From contig CAMATI010000007.1 in the NCBI GenBank assembly GCA_945861095.1, positions 1-46,565 on the forward strand: 46,565 bases of DNA, given 5' to 3'. Of this stretch, positions 11,007 to 20,263 are shown piece by piece. The DNA comes from Asaia bogorensis (lineage in GTDB: Bacteria; Pseudomonadota; Alphaproteobacteria; Acetobacterales; Acetobacteraceae). The stretch's first letter is position 1. Each line of letters opens with the position of its first letter. The notes under the pieces were generated by a model. The model saw nothing but the letters and a program-made list of their open reading frames with translations, made no database searches and was not told the DNA's origin. Both the position numbers and the translations under genes were made by a program.

Positions 11007-12524
11007 ATGCATCCCACCCCCACCGAACGAACGATACTTGGCCACCCAACCGGCCTCTTCGTCCTGTTCTTTGCCGAAATGTGGGAGCGGTTTTCCTATT
11101 ACGGCATGCGCGCCCTGCTGATCCTTTATCTGACCAAGCACTTCCTCTTTGCCGATGAAAAAGCCTACATCATCTACGGCGCCTACACCTCGTTGGTCTA
11201 TATCACCCCAATCATCGGCGGCTACCTCGCCGATCGCTGGCTCGGCAGCCGCCGAGCTGTCCTGTATGGCGCCGTCCTGCTGACATTTGGGCATTTCCTG
11301 ATGGGGTTCGAGGGCGCTGGCGGTGCCGACAGCCCCTATCTCGCCTTCTTCTACCTGGCACTCAGTTTTATCATCGTCGGCTCGGGGTTCCTGAAGGCCA
11401 ACATCTCGGTGATCGTCGGATCCTTGTATTCCCGCAGTGATCCTCGACGCGATCCCGCTTTCACCATTTTTTATGTCGGCATCAATCTTGGCGCCGCATT
11501 GGGCGCATTGCTCTGTGGATTCATGGGCGAGGTCTATGGCTGGGCCTATGGCTTCGGACTTGCCGGCGTCGGCATGCTGGCCGGCCTGATCGTGTTCGTG
11601 GCGTTCACGCCCCATCTGCTGGGTCGAGGAGAACCCTCCGACCCCAGCCTGCTAGCCCAACGCGTGGTCGGCATCCGGCGAGACTGGCTGATCTACCTGG
11701 CAGGAATCGGCGGTGTCGTGCTCATCTGGCAACTCATCCAGCACCAGGAATTGATCGGCAACCTGCTCGGCGTCGCTGGAGGCGTGCTGATCGTTTACCT
11801 GCTGTATGTTTCAGCCACCGATCTGACGCCGATCGAGCGGAACCGTATCCTCGCAATCCTGTTGCTGATGGCTTTGTCGGTCCTGTTCTGGGCGTTGTTC
11901 GAGCAGGCGGGCTCGTCTCTGAACCTCTATGTCGACCGAAACGTCGATCGGTCGGTTTTCGGCGCCGAACTGCCGGCTTCGGTGTTTCAATCGTTGAATG
12001 CGATCTACATCGTCGTTCTGGCGCCATGCCTAGCCTGCGTCTGGACCTGGCTGGGGCGCCGCGGCTTGGACCCCTCCGCCCCGGCCAAGTTTGGTTTGGG
12101 GCTGATCCAACTCGGCGCCGGATTTTTGGTTCTGGTCGCCGGCGACGCCGTGGCCGGCGCATCGGGCACCCCGGTCGTCTTCATCTTCCTTCTCTATCTG
12201 TTTCACACCACGGGGGAACTCTGCCTTTCACCGGTCGGCCTGTCGGCCGTCACCAGGCTGGCACCGATGCGCCTGGGCGGGTTGCTGATGGGCGCCTGGT
12301 TCTTCGCCACGGCGGTCGGCAATTACATCGCCGGGCTCATTGCCCAGGCCACCGAGGCAACCGGGGCGCAGGCGGCGGGAAATGTCAGTCTGGTCTATAC
12401 CAAGGTGGGCCTGGCCGCGGTGATCGTCGGTGTCGTCACTATCGCGGTGTCACCCTTGATCCGACGCCTGATGCGGGCCGACCATCCGGACCTGGATCCG
12501 ACCCAGAACAAACCGCCGCATTGA
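11007..12524 (+). CDS. POT family proton-coupled peptide transporter
   Basis: A 505-residue membrane protein of the proton-dependent oligopeptide transporter (POT/PTR2, major facilitator) family, with about 12 to 14 hydrophobic segments. The diagnostic first-helix motif ExxERFxYYG (residues 24-33, inside FAEMWERFSYYGMR) carries the residues for proton coupling and peptide binding. GSGFLKANISVIVG and the later GELCLSPVGLSAVT are the PTR2 family signatures. It would import di- and tripeptides across the inner membrane. The ATG at 11007 is preferred to a TTG at 10953 because it begins just before the conserved first helix; its ribosome binding site is weak. It follows the SDR gene closely. Confidence 0.93.
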   Translation: MHPTPTERTILGHPTGLFVLFFAEMWERFSYYGMRALLILYLTKHFLFADEKAYIIYGAYTSLVYITPIIGGYLADRWLGSRRAVLYGAVLLTFGHFLMGFEGAGGADSPYLAFFYLALSFIIVGSGFLKANISVIVGSLYSRSDPRRDPAFTIFYVGINLGAALGALLCGFMGEVYGWAYGFGLAGVGMLAGLIVFVAFTPHLLGRGEPSDPSLLAQRVVGIRRDWLIYLAGIGGVVLIWQLIQHQELIGNLLGVAGGVLIVYLLYVSATDLTPIERNRILAILLLMALSVLFWALFEQAGSSLNLYVDRNVDRSVFGAELPASVFQSLNAIYIVVLAPCLACVWTWLGRRGLDPSAPAKFGLGLIQLGAGFLVLVAGDAVAGASGTPVVFIFLLYLFHTTGELCLSPVGLSAVTRLAPMRLGGLLMGAWFFATAVGNYIAGLIAQATEATGAQAAGNVSLVYTKVGLAAVIVGVVTIAVSPLIRRLMRADHPDLDPTQNKPPH

Positions 12525-12860
12525 CGGGACCGTCGGGATTGCCTGTGCGTCCGTTGAACGTCCAAGATTCCCGAGAGGCGACCATGATCCCACAGCCGGC
12601 TCCGGCTCGGGAGCCCGCGCGACATCCCTTATCCGGATCTATGATCTCGACCGCCGGTTCACCTGCAAGAACCGCCGCTGGGAAGCCTATCGGGCCGCGC
12701 CCGCCGCCAACCCACGCCCACCCGCCAATCTCCGCCGGCCCACTGTATCGTCGGGCGTTGCTGCTTGAGCGTACAACTTTGGTTCGCACCCCGCGCCGGG
12801 GGTGACGTGGTGCCTACCCTCGCCTATCTTCGACACGATCGAATATGAGGAACACGCCCA
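12525..12860. other. Intergenic region before beta-oxidation gene
   Basis: About 335 bases between the peptide transporter and the fadJ-like gene. A frame from ATG 12583 to 12805 follows a gagagg motif and would give about 73 Pro/Arg-rich residues, but the composition looks like translated non-coding GC-rich DNA and I do not call it. The promoter of the downstream gene should lie near 12800; I cannot assign boxes. Confidence 0.45.
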
Positions 12861-14969
12861 ATGTCCGACAAACCCGTTGTCCGCCTGGAGAAAGACGGCG
12901 ATATCGGCGTCATCATCGTCAACTACCCGCCAGTGAACGCACTCGGGCCGGGCGTGGCCGATGGGATCATCGCCTGCCTGAACCAGGCCAACGCGGACCC
13001 GTCGATCAAGGCGATGGTGCTGATGGGTGACGGGCGCAGCTTCATCGCGGGCGCCGACATCCGTGGCTTCGGCACCGGGCGCAAGCGTCCGCCGCTGGGC
13101 GAGCGCACCTATGACGTGATGGACCGCAGTGCGAAGCCGGTGGTCGCCGCGATCCATGGTTACGCGCTGGGCGGCGGGCTGGAGAATGCCATGGGCTGCC
13201 ATTACCGGATTGCCGTGCCCTCCGCGAAGGTCGGTCTGCCGGAAGTGCTGATCGGCATCCTGCCCGGTGGTGGCGGCACCCAGCGCCTGCCACGCCTCGC
13301 CGGCCCGCAGGTCGCCCTGGAGATGATCGTCTCCGGTCGCCATGTGCCGGCGCCGGAGGCCCTCAAGCTGGGCATCCTGGACGAAGTGCTGCCCGAAGGC
13401 GCCAATCTGCGGGACGCAGCGGTCGCCAAGGCCCGCGCGGTTGCCGATATCCGCCCCATGCCGCGCGTCCGCGACAAGGAAGCCAAGGCCGACGCCGGTA
13501 TCTTCGACACTATGCGCAAGTCCATCGCGCGTCGGGCCCGCAACCAGAAGGCGCCGTACAACTGCATCCTGGCGGTGGAGGCCGCCTGCACCCTGCCCTT
13601 CGACGAAGGCATGAAGCGGGAGCAGGAATTGTTCATGGAACTGGAGAACGCGGACGAGGCCAAGGGCCTGCGCTACGCGTTCTTCGCCGAACGCGAAGTG
13701 GCCAAGCTGCCCGACCTGCCCCCTGGCGTGCCGGCGGCGGATTTCTCCAAGCCCGCGGTGGTCGGTGCCGGCACGATGGGCGGCGGCATCGCCATGTCCT
13801 TCGCCGATTTCGGCTACGACGTCATGATCATGGATGCGAGCGAGGAAGGCCTCAATCGCGGCATGGAGCGTATCCGCAACAACTACGCCACCTCCGTCAA
13901 GCGCGGCAGTCTGGCACAGGATGAGATGGAACGCCGGCTCGCCCGCATTCACCCCGTCGCCGGCTATGAGGACATCAAAGATTGCGATGTCGTCGTGGAA
14001 GCGGTGTTCGAGCGGATGGACGTAAAGAAGCCGGTGTTCGCCGAATTGGACCGGGTGATGAACAAGGACGCGTTCCTGTTCTCCAACACGTCTGCCCTCG
14101 ACATGGACGATCTGGCTTCCGTCACCAGCCGGCCGGAGAAGGTGGCGGGGACGCATTTCTTCTCGCCCGCCAATGTGATGAAGTTGCTGGAAGTGGTGCG
14201 TCCGAAGGCGGCGTCGCCGGAAACCTTGATGACCGCGATGGCGATGGGCCGGCGGATCGGCAAGATTTCCGCCATGGCCGGCAACACGGACGGGTTCGTT
14301 GCCAACCGCTCCCGCGCGCCGTTCAACAGCGAGATGGTTATCCTGCTGGAGGAAGGCTGTCTGCCGGAGCAGGTGGACAAGATGATGATCGATTTCGGCT
14401 ACCCGATGGGTCCGTTCGCGGTGGGTGATCTCGCCGGTCTGGACATCGGCGCCGAGGGCCGCAAGCGCCGAGCACTGGCGAATCCGGACTACCGGAAGCT
14501 GCCGATCGCGGACAAGCTGGTGGAGATGGGCCGCTACGGCCAGAAGACCGGCGCCGGCTGGTATCGGTATGAGAAGGGCGATCGCACCCCGCATCCGGAC
14601 CCGGAAGTCGCCGCCATCATCAAGCAGGTCGCCACCGAGATGGGCGTGCCGCAGAAGGAATTCACCGATCGGGAAATCCTGTGCCGGCTGCTGTTCTCAT
14701 CCGTGAACGAGGCCTGCCGCATCCTGGAGGAAGGCAAGGCCTACCGCACCAGCGATGTGGACGTGATGTGGCTGCACGGTTTCGGCTTCCCCCGCTATCG
14801 CGGCGGGCTGTTCTTCTGGGCCGACGGGATCGGCGTGCGGGAGGTCTACAACCAGATCGCAAGCTGGCATCAGCAGTATGGAGAGCGGTGGGCGCCGTCG
14901 AAACTGCTGCGGGACCTGGCCGAGAGTGGGACGCCATTCCGGGATGCGAAACCCGCGCCATTTGCTTGA
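12861..14969 (+). CDS. Multifunctional enoyl-CoA hydratase/3-hydroxyacyl-CoA dehydrogenase
   Basis: A 702-residue fusion enzyme that hydrates enoyl-CoA and then oxidises 3-hydroxyacyl-CoA with NAD, two consecutive steps of fatty-acid beta-oxidation. The N-terminal crotonase domain (about 1-190) has the oxyanion-hole motif AGADI (63-67) and catalytic Glu108 (GGGLENAMG) and Glu128 (LPEVLIGILPGGGG). The dehydrogenase part begins at about 296 with the dinucleotide motif GAGTMGGG (302-309) and carries the catalytic pair His432 and Glu444 (HFFSPANVMKLLE). Two helical C-terminal domains follow. The size is typical of FadJ/FadB or peroxisomal MFE-1 type enzymes. The start at 12861 follows gagga. No thiolase or acyl-CoA dehydrogenase gene is adjacent, so its partners are elsewhere. 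Confidence 0.95.
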   Translation: MSDKPVVRLEKDGDIGVIIVNYPPVNALGPGVADGIIACLNQANADPSIKAMVLMGDGRSFIAGADIRGFGTGRKRPPLGERTYDVMDRSAKPVVAAIHGYALGGGLENAMGCHYRIAVPSAKVGLPEVLIGILPGGGGTQRLPRLAGPQVALEMIVSGRHVPAPEALKLGILDEVLPEGANLRDAAVAKARAVADIRPMPRVRDKEAKADAGIFDTMRKSIARRARNQKAPYNCILAVEAACTLPFDEGMKREQELFMELENADEAKGLRYAFFAEREVAKLPDLPPGVPAADFSKPAVVGAGTMGGGIAMSFADFGYDVMIMDASEEGLNRGMERIRNNYATSVKRGSLAQDEMERRLARIHPVAGYEDIKDCDVVVEAVFERMDVKKPVFAELDRVMNKDAFLFSNTSALDMDDLASVTSRPEKVAGTHFFSPANVMKLLEVVRPKAASPETLMTAMAMGRRIGKISAMAGNTDGFVANRSRAPFNSEMVILLEEGCLPEQVDKMMIDFGYPMGPFAVGDLAGLDIGAEGRKRRALANPDYRKLPIADKLVEMGRYGQKTGAGWYRYEKGDRTPHPDPEVAAIIKQVATEMGVPQKEFTDREILCRLLFSSVNEACRILEEGKAYRTSDVDVMWLHGFGFPRYRGGLFFWADGIGVREVYNQIASWHQQYGERWAPSKLLRDLAESGTPFRDAKPAPFA

Positions 14970-15404
14970 CGGCCGTGACGCCTCGGTCCGGATAACGATC
15001 GCCCGACAACCGAAGGGCGGTCCTAAAAAACGGCTGTTCGTGGGAATGACCCGCCGGTACCCAAGGTCCGTGAAAGCGTCCCGCGCTTTGCGGACCATGC
15101 GTACTCGGCCGGTAGCGGTTCTCCTGCCTCCAGTATCCCGAGGCCGAGCGGTCGGGGTGGCCGGCAGATCCGTGTGTCGATTGCGCATAAGGAATGGATA
15201 TCTGGGGACTATCGTGATCCGCCAACGCGATTGCCGCGTGCTCCGCGGTGGTGGCTAAGTAGGCGGTAATTGCGCGGCTGCCGCAGCCGGTCGTCGCGTC
15301 CCATAGTCGGGCACTCAGGATGATCGGACGGCTTCTTGGCCACGTCTCAGCCTTAGCGTGCTCGCGAAGGAGAGAACCGACCGGTTCAAGGGTGCTGCCG
15401 ACAC
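14970..15404. other. Intergenic region before groES promoter
   Basis: About 435 bases without a supportable gene. A good stem-loop at 15065-15096 (ggtccg..aaagcg pairing with cgcttt..cggacc, loop of five) lies about 95 bases after the beta-oxidation gene and may be its 3' structure. The rest shows no RNA gene or reading frame with a ribosome binding site. Confidence 0.45.
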
Positions 15405-15433
15405 TTGACTCTGGTCGGCCGCGCGCCTAGATC
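15405..15433 (+). promoter_or_regulatory. groESL promoter (housekeeping sigma type)
   Basis: A -35 box TTGACT (15405-15410) and a -10 box TAGATC (15428-15433) are separated by exactly 17 bases. The predicted transcription start would be near 15440, inside the CIRCE operator that begins two bases after the -10 box. This matches the known layout of HrcA-controlled groESL promoters in alphaproteobacteria. Confidence 0.8.
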
Positions 15434-15434
15434 G

Positions 15435-15461
15435 CTGGCACTCCTAAGCATGGAGTGCTAG
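15435..15461 (+). promoter_or_regulatory. CIRCE operator (HrcA binding site)
   Basis: An inverted repeat CTGGCACTC - 9 bases - GAGTGCTAG, with 8 of 9 positions pairing. It closely matches the CIRCE consensus TTAGCACTC-N9-GAGTGCTAA. It overlaps the predicted groES transcription start, so bound HrcA would block transcription. When GroEL is titrated by unfolded protein HrcA loses activity and the operon is induced; that part is established knowledge of the system. No hrcA gene is in the window. Confidence 0.93.
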
Positions 15462-15554
15462 CAACGGGTCGGGCGCTCATTCCGAGGCCCAGGTCGGGCG
15501 CTGGCAAGAAGCCCATATGAACTCTGGTTTAGACAAAACCCAGGAGCGATCCGA

Positions 15555-15866
15555 ATGAATTTCCGTCCCCTGCACGACCGGGTCGTGGTCCGTCGGCTGA
15601 CCGCCGAAGAGAAGACCGCGGGCGGCATCATCATCCCCGACACGGCCAAGGAAAAGCCGATGGAAGGCGAAGTGATCGCCGCTGGGCCTGGTGCTCGCAA
15701 TGAACAGGGCCAGCTCGTGGCGCTGGACGTCAAGGCTGGCGACAAGATCCTGTTCGGCAAGTGGTCCGGCACCGAGGTGAAGCTGGATGGCGAGGAACTC
15801 CTCATCATGAAGGAGTCCGACATCATGGGCATCATTGATGCCACCCCCGCGGGAAAGAAGAAGTAG
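15555..15866 (+). CDS. groES: Co-chaperonin GroES
   Basis: A 103-residue GroES with the family start [14 protein letters not shown], the mobile loop around residues 17-33 ([18 protein letters not shown]), and the usual C-terminal strand [15 protein letters not shown]. Seven copies cap the GroEL ring in the cytoplasm. The ATG at 15555 has a clear aggag site. The C-terminal extension DATPAGKKK is a little longer and more basic than in E. coli. It is the first gene of the CIRCE-controlled groESL operon, with groEL 61 bases downstream; the mRNA leader is about 115 bases. Confidence 0.98.
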   Translation: MNFRPLHDRVVVRRLTAEEKTAGGIIIPDTAKEKPMEGEVIAAGPGARNEQGQLVALDVKAGDKILFGKWSGTEVKLDGEELLIMKESDIMGIIDATPAGKKK

Positions 15867-15900
15867 GTCCGGTCGGACCGCTTACCCAACCTGCGTTTAA

Positions 15901-17571
<1,671 letters not shown>

Positions 17572-17630
17572 GAACCGCGCCGCCGTACGCCAATCTTCGA
17601 GACCACCTCTTGTGGGTGGTCCTGGAATCG

Positions 17631-17662
17631 AAAGAGCGGACCGAAGGGTCCGCTCTTTTTTT
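17631..17662 (+). terminator. Intrinsic terminator of groESL
   Basis: A perfect 12-bp stem (aaagagcggacc at 17631-17642 with ggtccgctcttt at 17647-17658), a 4-base loop and an uninterrupted T-run of about nine. It starts 60 bases after the groEL stop. A smaller stem at 17601-17621 (gaccacc/ggtggtc) precedes it. This is the clearest Rho-independent terminator in the window. Confidence 0.95.
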
Positions 17663-18077
17663 CGCATTATACCAGGATCGACTCTCCGGTCGGCGCCTCC
17701 TGGTCATGCCAGGGCAGGCCGATCGGTTCTCGGACACGAAGATTTTGAACGATAAGGTTGTGCGCGATATCGCCGCCCGCGGTGCGGAAACATCCACGAT
17801 CCCCGGATCCGCGTCGTCTGCAACGCTTGCGTAACGCGGGGAACACCGTCTTGTGCCAACCGACGTAACCATTGCCCGATGCACCGCACGTCTCGTGACT
17901 GCCGAGGCTGGCCCGGTAACCCGCGCTTTATCGACCGGGGGCGGGCTGCGGGATTAAGTCCGGTAATGACGCTGAGGGCAAAACGTCGGTCATTGTGTCC
18001 GCCTGCTGGTATATAACCTGGGCGGCGGCGTCGAGTGCAGTCCTGGCCGCCTGCCAACAATGCAATAGGAATGCTCC
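17663..18077. other. Intergenic region after groEL terminator
   Basis: About 415 bases without a supportable gene. A tataac box at 18012-18017 could be the -10 element for the small gene that starts at 18078, but I see no matching -35 at the right distance. No structured RNA is recognised. Confidence 0.4.
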
Positions 18078-18287
18078 ATGGCCTCCCCTCTGCCGGAGAT
18101 CACCCCGGAATTCCAACGCGGTTGGGATGCGGCTCTTGCCGCCGTACGCGCGTGGCACGAATCGCAGGCAAAGAAGACGCTCATTCAGGCAAAGCGCAGT
18201 CGGTTCCCGAAGAACCTGGAACGGGAAGCGGAGGTGCATGAGAAATCCGCCGAGTTGATCGGCGTCCTGAGTCCGGAAGACGTCTGA
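18078..18287 (+). CDS. Small conserved hypothetical protein
   Basis: A 69-residue soluble, probably helical protein: EFQRGWDAALAAVRAWHESQAKK followed by a basic stretch and EREAEVHEKSAELIGVL, with regular heptad-like spacing that suggests two helices. There is no signal peptide or membrane segment. The ATG at 18078 follows agga at 18067-18070, and codon use is like that of its neighbours. The motif RGWDAAL followed by an acidic, helical tail resembles small uncharacterised alphaproteobacterial proteins that I cannot name. It is convergent with the thiolase-like gene. Its function is unknown. Confidence 0.7.
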   Translation: MASPLPEITPEFQRGWDAALAAVRAWHESQAKKTLIQAKRSRFPKNLEREAEVHEKSAELIGVLSPEDV

Positions 18288-18393
18288 CGACCGTTCGCGC
18301 GCGCACCTCCATCGTGCACGGGGTGAGCGACCCGAGGCAGACGGCCGCCCTTTCCGACGCTGGGGCCTGAGACGCCCCCAGTTACCTCGTGCG

Positions 18394-19566
18394 TCAGCCG
18401 GACGCGTGCCGGCTTAGAATAAGCGTGGAATGATAGTTCAGGATTCCGCCATTCCCGCTGACCAACACGTAGTCATTGCGAGGCACCTGGCGAACGCCAC
18501 CCTGACCTCTTGCCTGCACCACTGCTTCGGATAGCGGTGTGAACGCCCACATGTAATAGCCCGACAGTTGACCGCCCCCGGTATTCGTCGGCAGCGCGCC
18601 GCCCGGGCCAAGCTTGCCGTCCGCGATGAAAGGGCCACCTTCCCCTTTCGGGCAAAATCCGTAATCCTCCAACGTGACCAGCACGGTGTAGGTGTAGCAG
18701 TCATAGAGTTGGCAGGTGCCGATATCGTCCAGCGTGATGCCGGCCATGCGGAACGCCGCCTCGCCGGCTCGTTTCGCACCGGTTTCGACGGCCGGGTGGC
18801 GGGCGGTGTTGAGATTGTCGCCAGGCGAGCACTGGGCATAGCCGAGAACGTTGACGGGCGGTTGTTTCAGATCGCGCGCCCGGTCGGCGGAGGTCACGAT
18901 CAGCGCGACGGCACCATTGGAAACCAGGCAGCAATCGAACAACCGCAGCGGTTCGGCGATCCAGCGGGAGTTGTAATAGTCTTCCATGGTCATCGGCGCC
19001 TTCATCTGCGCCCAAGGGCTCATTTGCGCCCATTTGCGCTGCCCGACGGCGATGGTGCCGAAATGTTCTTCAGTTGTGCCGTAAAGATGCATGTGCCGGC
19101 GGGCCGCCATCGCGTAGCCGGGGTTGGCGCCGAAGTCGCCGTAGGCCGCTTTCAGCCCGGTCATGCCACCCAATGGAAAACGATGCGGACCGGCATAGGA
19201 TTGTCCGGCGCCACGCGTGGGTGTCAAAGGCGCGTCGGCGTAAACGAGCACGACGGTCTTCACCAACCCTTCCCGGATGGCCATGCAGGCATATTGCATC
19301 ATACTACCCGCGGTTGATCCATACGCGCTCATGACATTCACCAGGGTCAGGTTCTCAAACCCCAGAACCATCTGCGAGCGAACATCCATGTCGCCGGGAA
19401 TGTTCGCATTGATCAACAGACCATCGACGTCGGTTTTGGTCAGGCCGGCATCTTCCAGAGCAAGCGCTATTGCTTCCGCCGCGAAATCGACCGACCGGCG
19501 ACCATAAATCTTGCCCATCGGCGTGACACCAAGGCCAACGATGGCACCTTTTGGCTGGTTTGCCAT
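18394..19566 (-). CDS. Thiolase-fold protein, lipid-transfer/aldolase (Ltp2-like) type
   Basis: A 390-residue thiolase-superfamily protein of the group annotated as lipid-transfer protein or acetyl-CoA acetyltransferase. It lacks the thiolase catalytic residues: the nucleophile region reads SAYGSTAGSM (80-89) with no Cys, the His of the usual HDCF motif is Tyr (YDCY, 288-291), and the C-terminal Cys-Gly motif is SGNGG (370-374). Such proteins pair with DUF35 proteins, and in the steroid-degrading Ltp2-ChsH2 system the pair is a retro-aldolase acting on acyl-CoA side chains. The DUF35 partner is the gene just upstream, 13 bases away on the same strand. The start at 19566 follows aggagc; a longer frame adds 21 untypical residues. 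The likely job is C-C bond cleavage in a CoA-linked degradation pathway; the substrate is unknown. Confidence 0.82.
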   Translation of the reverse strand: MANQPKGAIVGLGVTPMGKIYGRRSVDFAAEAIALALEDAGLTKTDVDGLLINANIPGDMDVRSQMVLGFENLTLVNVMSAYGSTAGSMMQYACMAIREGLVKTVVLVYADAPLTPTRGAGQSYAGPHRFPLGGMTGLKAAYGDFGANPGYAMAARRHMHLYGTTEEHFGTIAVGQRKWAQMSPWAQMKAPMTMEDYYNSRWIAEPLRLFDCCLVSNGAVALIVTSADRARDLKQPPVNVLGYAQCSPGDNLNTARHPAVETGAKRAGEAAFRMAGITLDDIGTCQLYDCYTYTVLVTLEDYGFCPKGEGGPFIADGKLGPGGALPTNTGGGQLSGYYMWAFTPLSEAVVQARGQGGVRQVPRNDYVLVSGNGGILNYHSTLILSRHASG

Positions 19567-19579
19567 GATTTGCTCCTGT

Positions 19580-19996
19580 TCAGCCGACAGCGGGACGGAA
19601 TTTCGGGATGCTGACGTTCTCGCCAACATCCTCGAACACGACTTCGAGTTTCATGCCGGGTCGGAGGTCCCGGTTATCAATGCCCACGATATTCGAAACC
19701 ATCCGCACTCCCTCCTCCAGGTCGACCTGCGCGACGTTGTAAGGAACGGAGGAGGCGAATCCAGGGTTCATAACCTGGTGCATGATCGTAAACGTGTAGA
19801 GAATGCCGCGCCCGCTGGCAGGCAGCCATTCCAGTTCGGCGGCAAAGCAATGTGGGCAACGTTCACGCACCGGAAAGCTCCAGGCGCCGCACGCCACACA
19901 ATGCTGAAGCATCAGTTTGCCTTCACGCGCGCCGTCGAAGAACGGGGCACTGATTGCATCCGGAACGGGAATTGGCTTCGTTGGCGCGTGGGACAT
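19580..19996 (-). CDS. DUF35 zinc-ribbon/OB-fold protein
   Basis: A 138-residue protein of the DUF35 (ChsH2/Pfam OB_aCoA) family. An N-terminal helical segment leads to a rubredoxin-like zinc ribbon with Cys33, Cys36, Cys47 and Cys50 (CVACGAWSFPVRERCPHC), followed by an OB fold in which ILYTFTIMHQV and PYNVAQVDLEEG are typical strands. Family members bind the acyl-CoA end of substrates and act as obligate partners of thiolase-fold proteins. The ATG at 19996 has a strong aggagg site; the longer frame is untypical. The next gene downstream is the thiolase-fold protein, so the two almost certainly form a complex. Confidence 0.9.
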   Translation of the reverse strand: MSHAPTKPIPVPDAISAPFFDGAREGKLMLQHCVACGAWSFPVRERCPHCFAAELEWLPASGRGILYTFTIMHQVMNPGFASSVPYNVAQVDLEEGVRMVSNIVGIDNRDLRPGMKLEVVFEDVGENVSIPKFRPAVG

Positions 19997-20263
19997 GGGT
20001 GGTTCCTCCTTGGGCGGGACGGTAGCGGCGGGGTCGGAACGTGACAACCTTGCCATCCGAAACCTCGGCATCCGAGAGCGGGTTCAGCCTTACCGGATAC
20101 GGCAGGCCGAGCCGAACAAACATTCTTGGCAAGTATCAGGAATATCTTCGTGAAAATGCTGACGGCGCATCATTTAGGTGCACTCGCGCCTGACCTCCGC
20201 TGTAGAGTCTAAATCAAGAATTGTTGTGTTCCCCAAACACGATCGTGCTCTACCCCACTTCCC

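Noticed and set aside
12583..12805. A 73-residue Pro/Arg-rich frame after a gagagg motif
   Set aside because: The composition looks like translated GC-rich intergenic DNA and there is no recognisable domain.
12687..14594. A 635-residue reverse-strand open frame opposite the beta-oxidation gene
   Set aside because: High third-position GC makes long antisense frames common here; it is His/Arg-rich, has no family motifs, and the forward gene has full active-site motifs.
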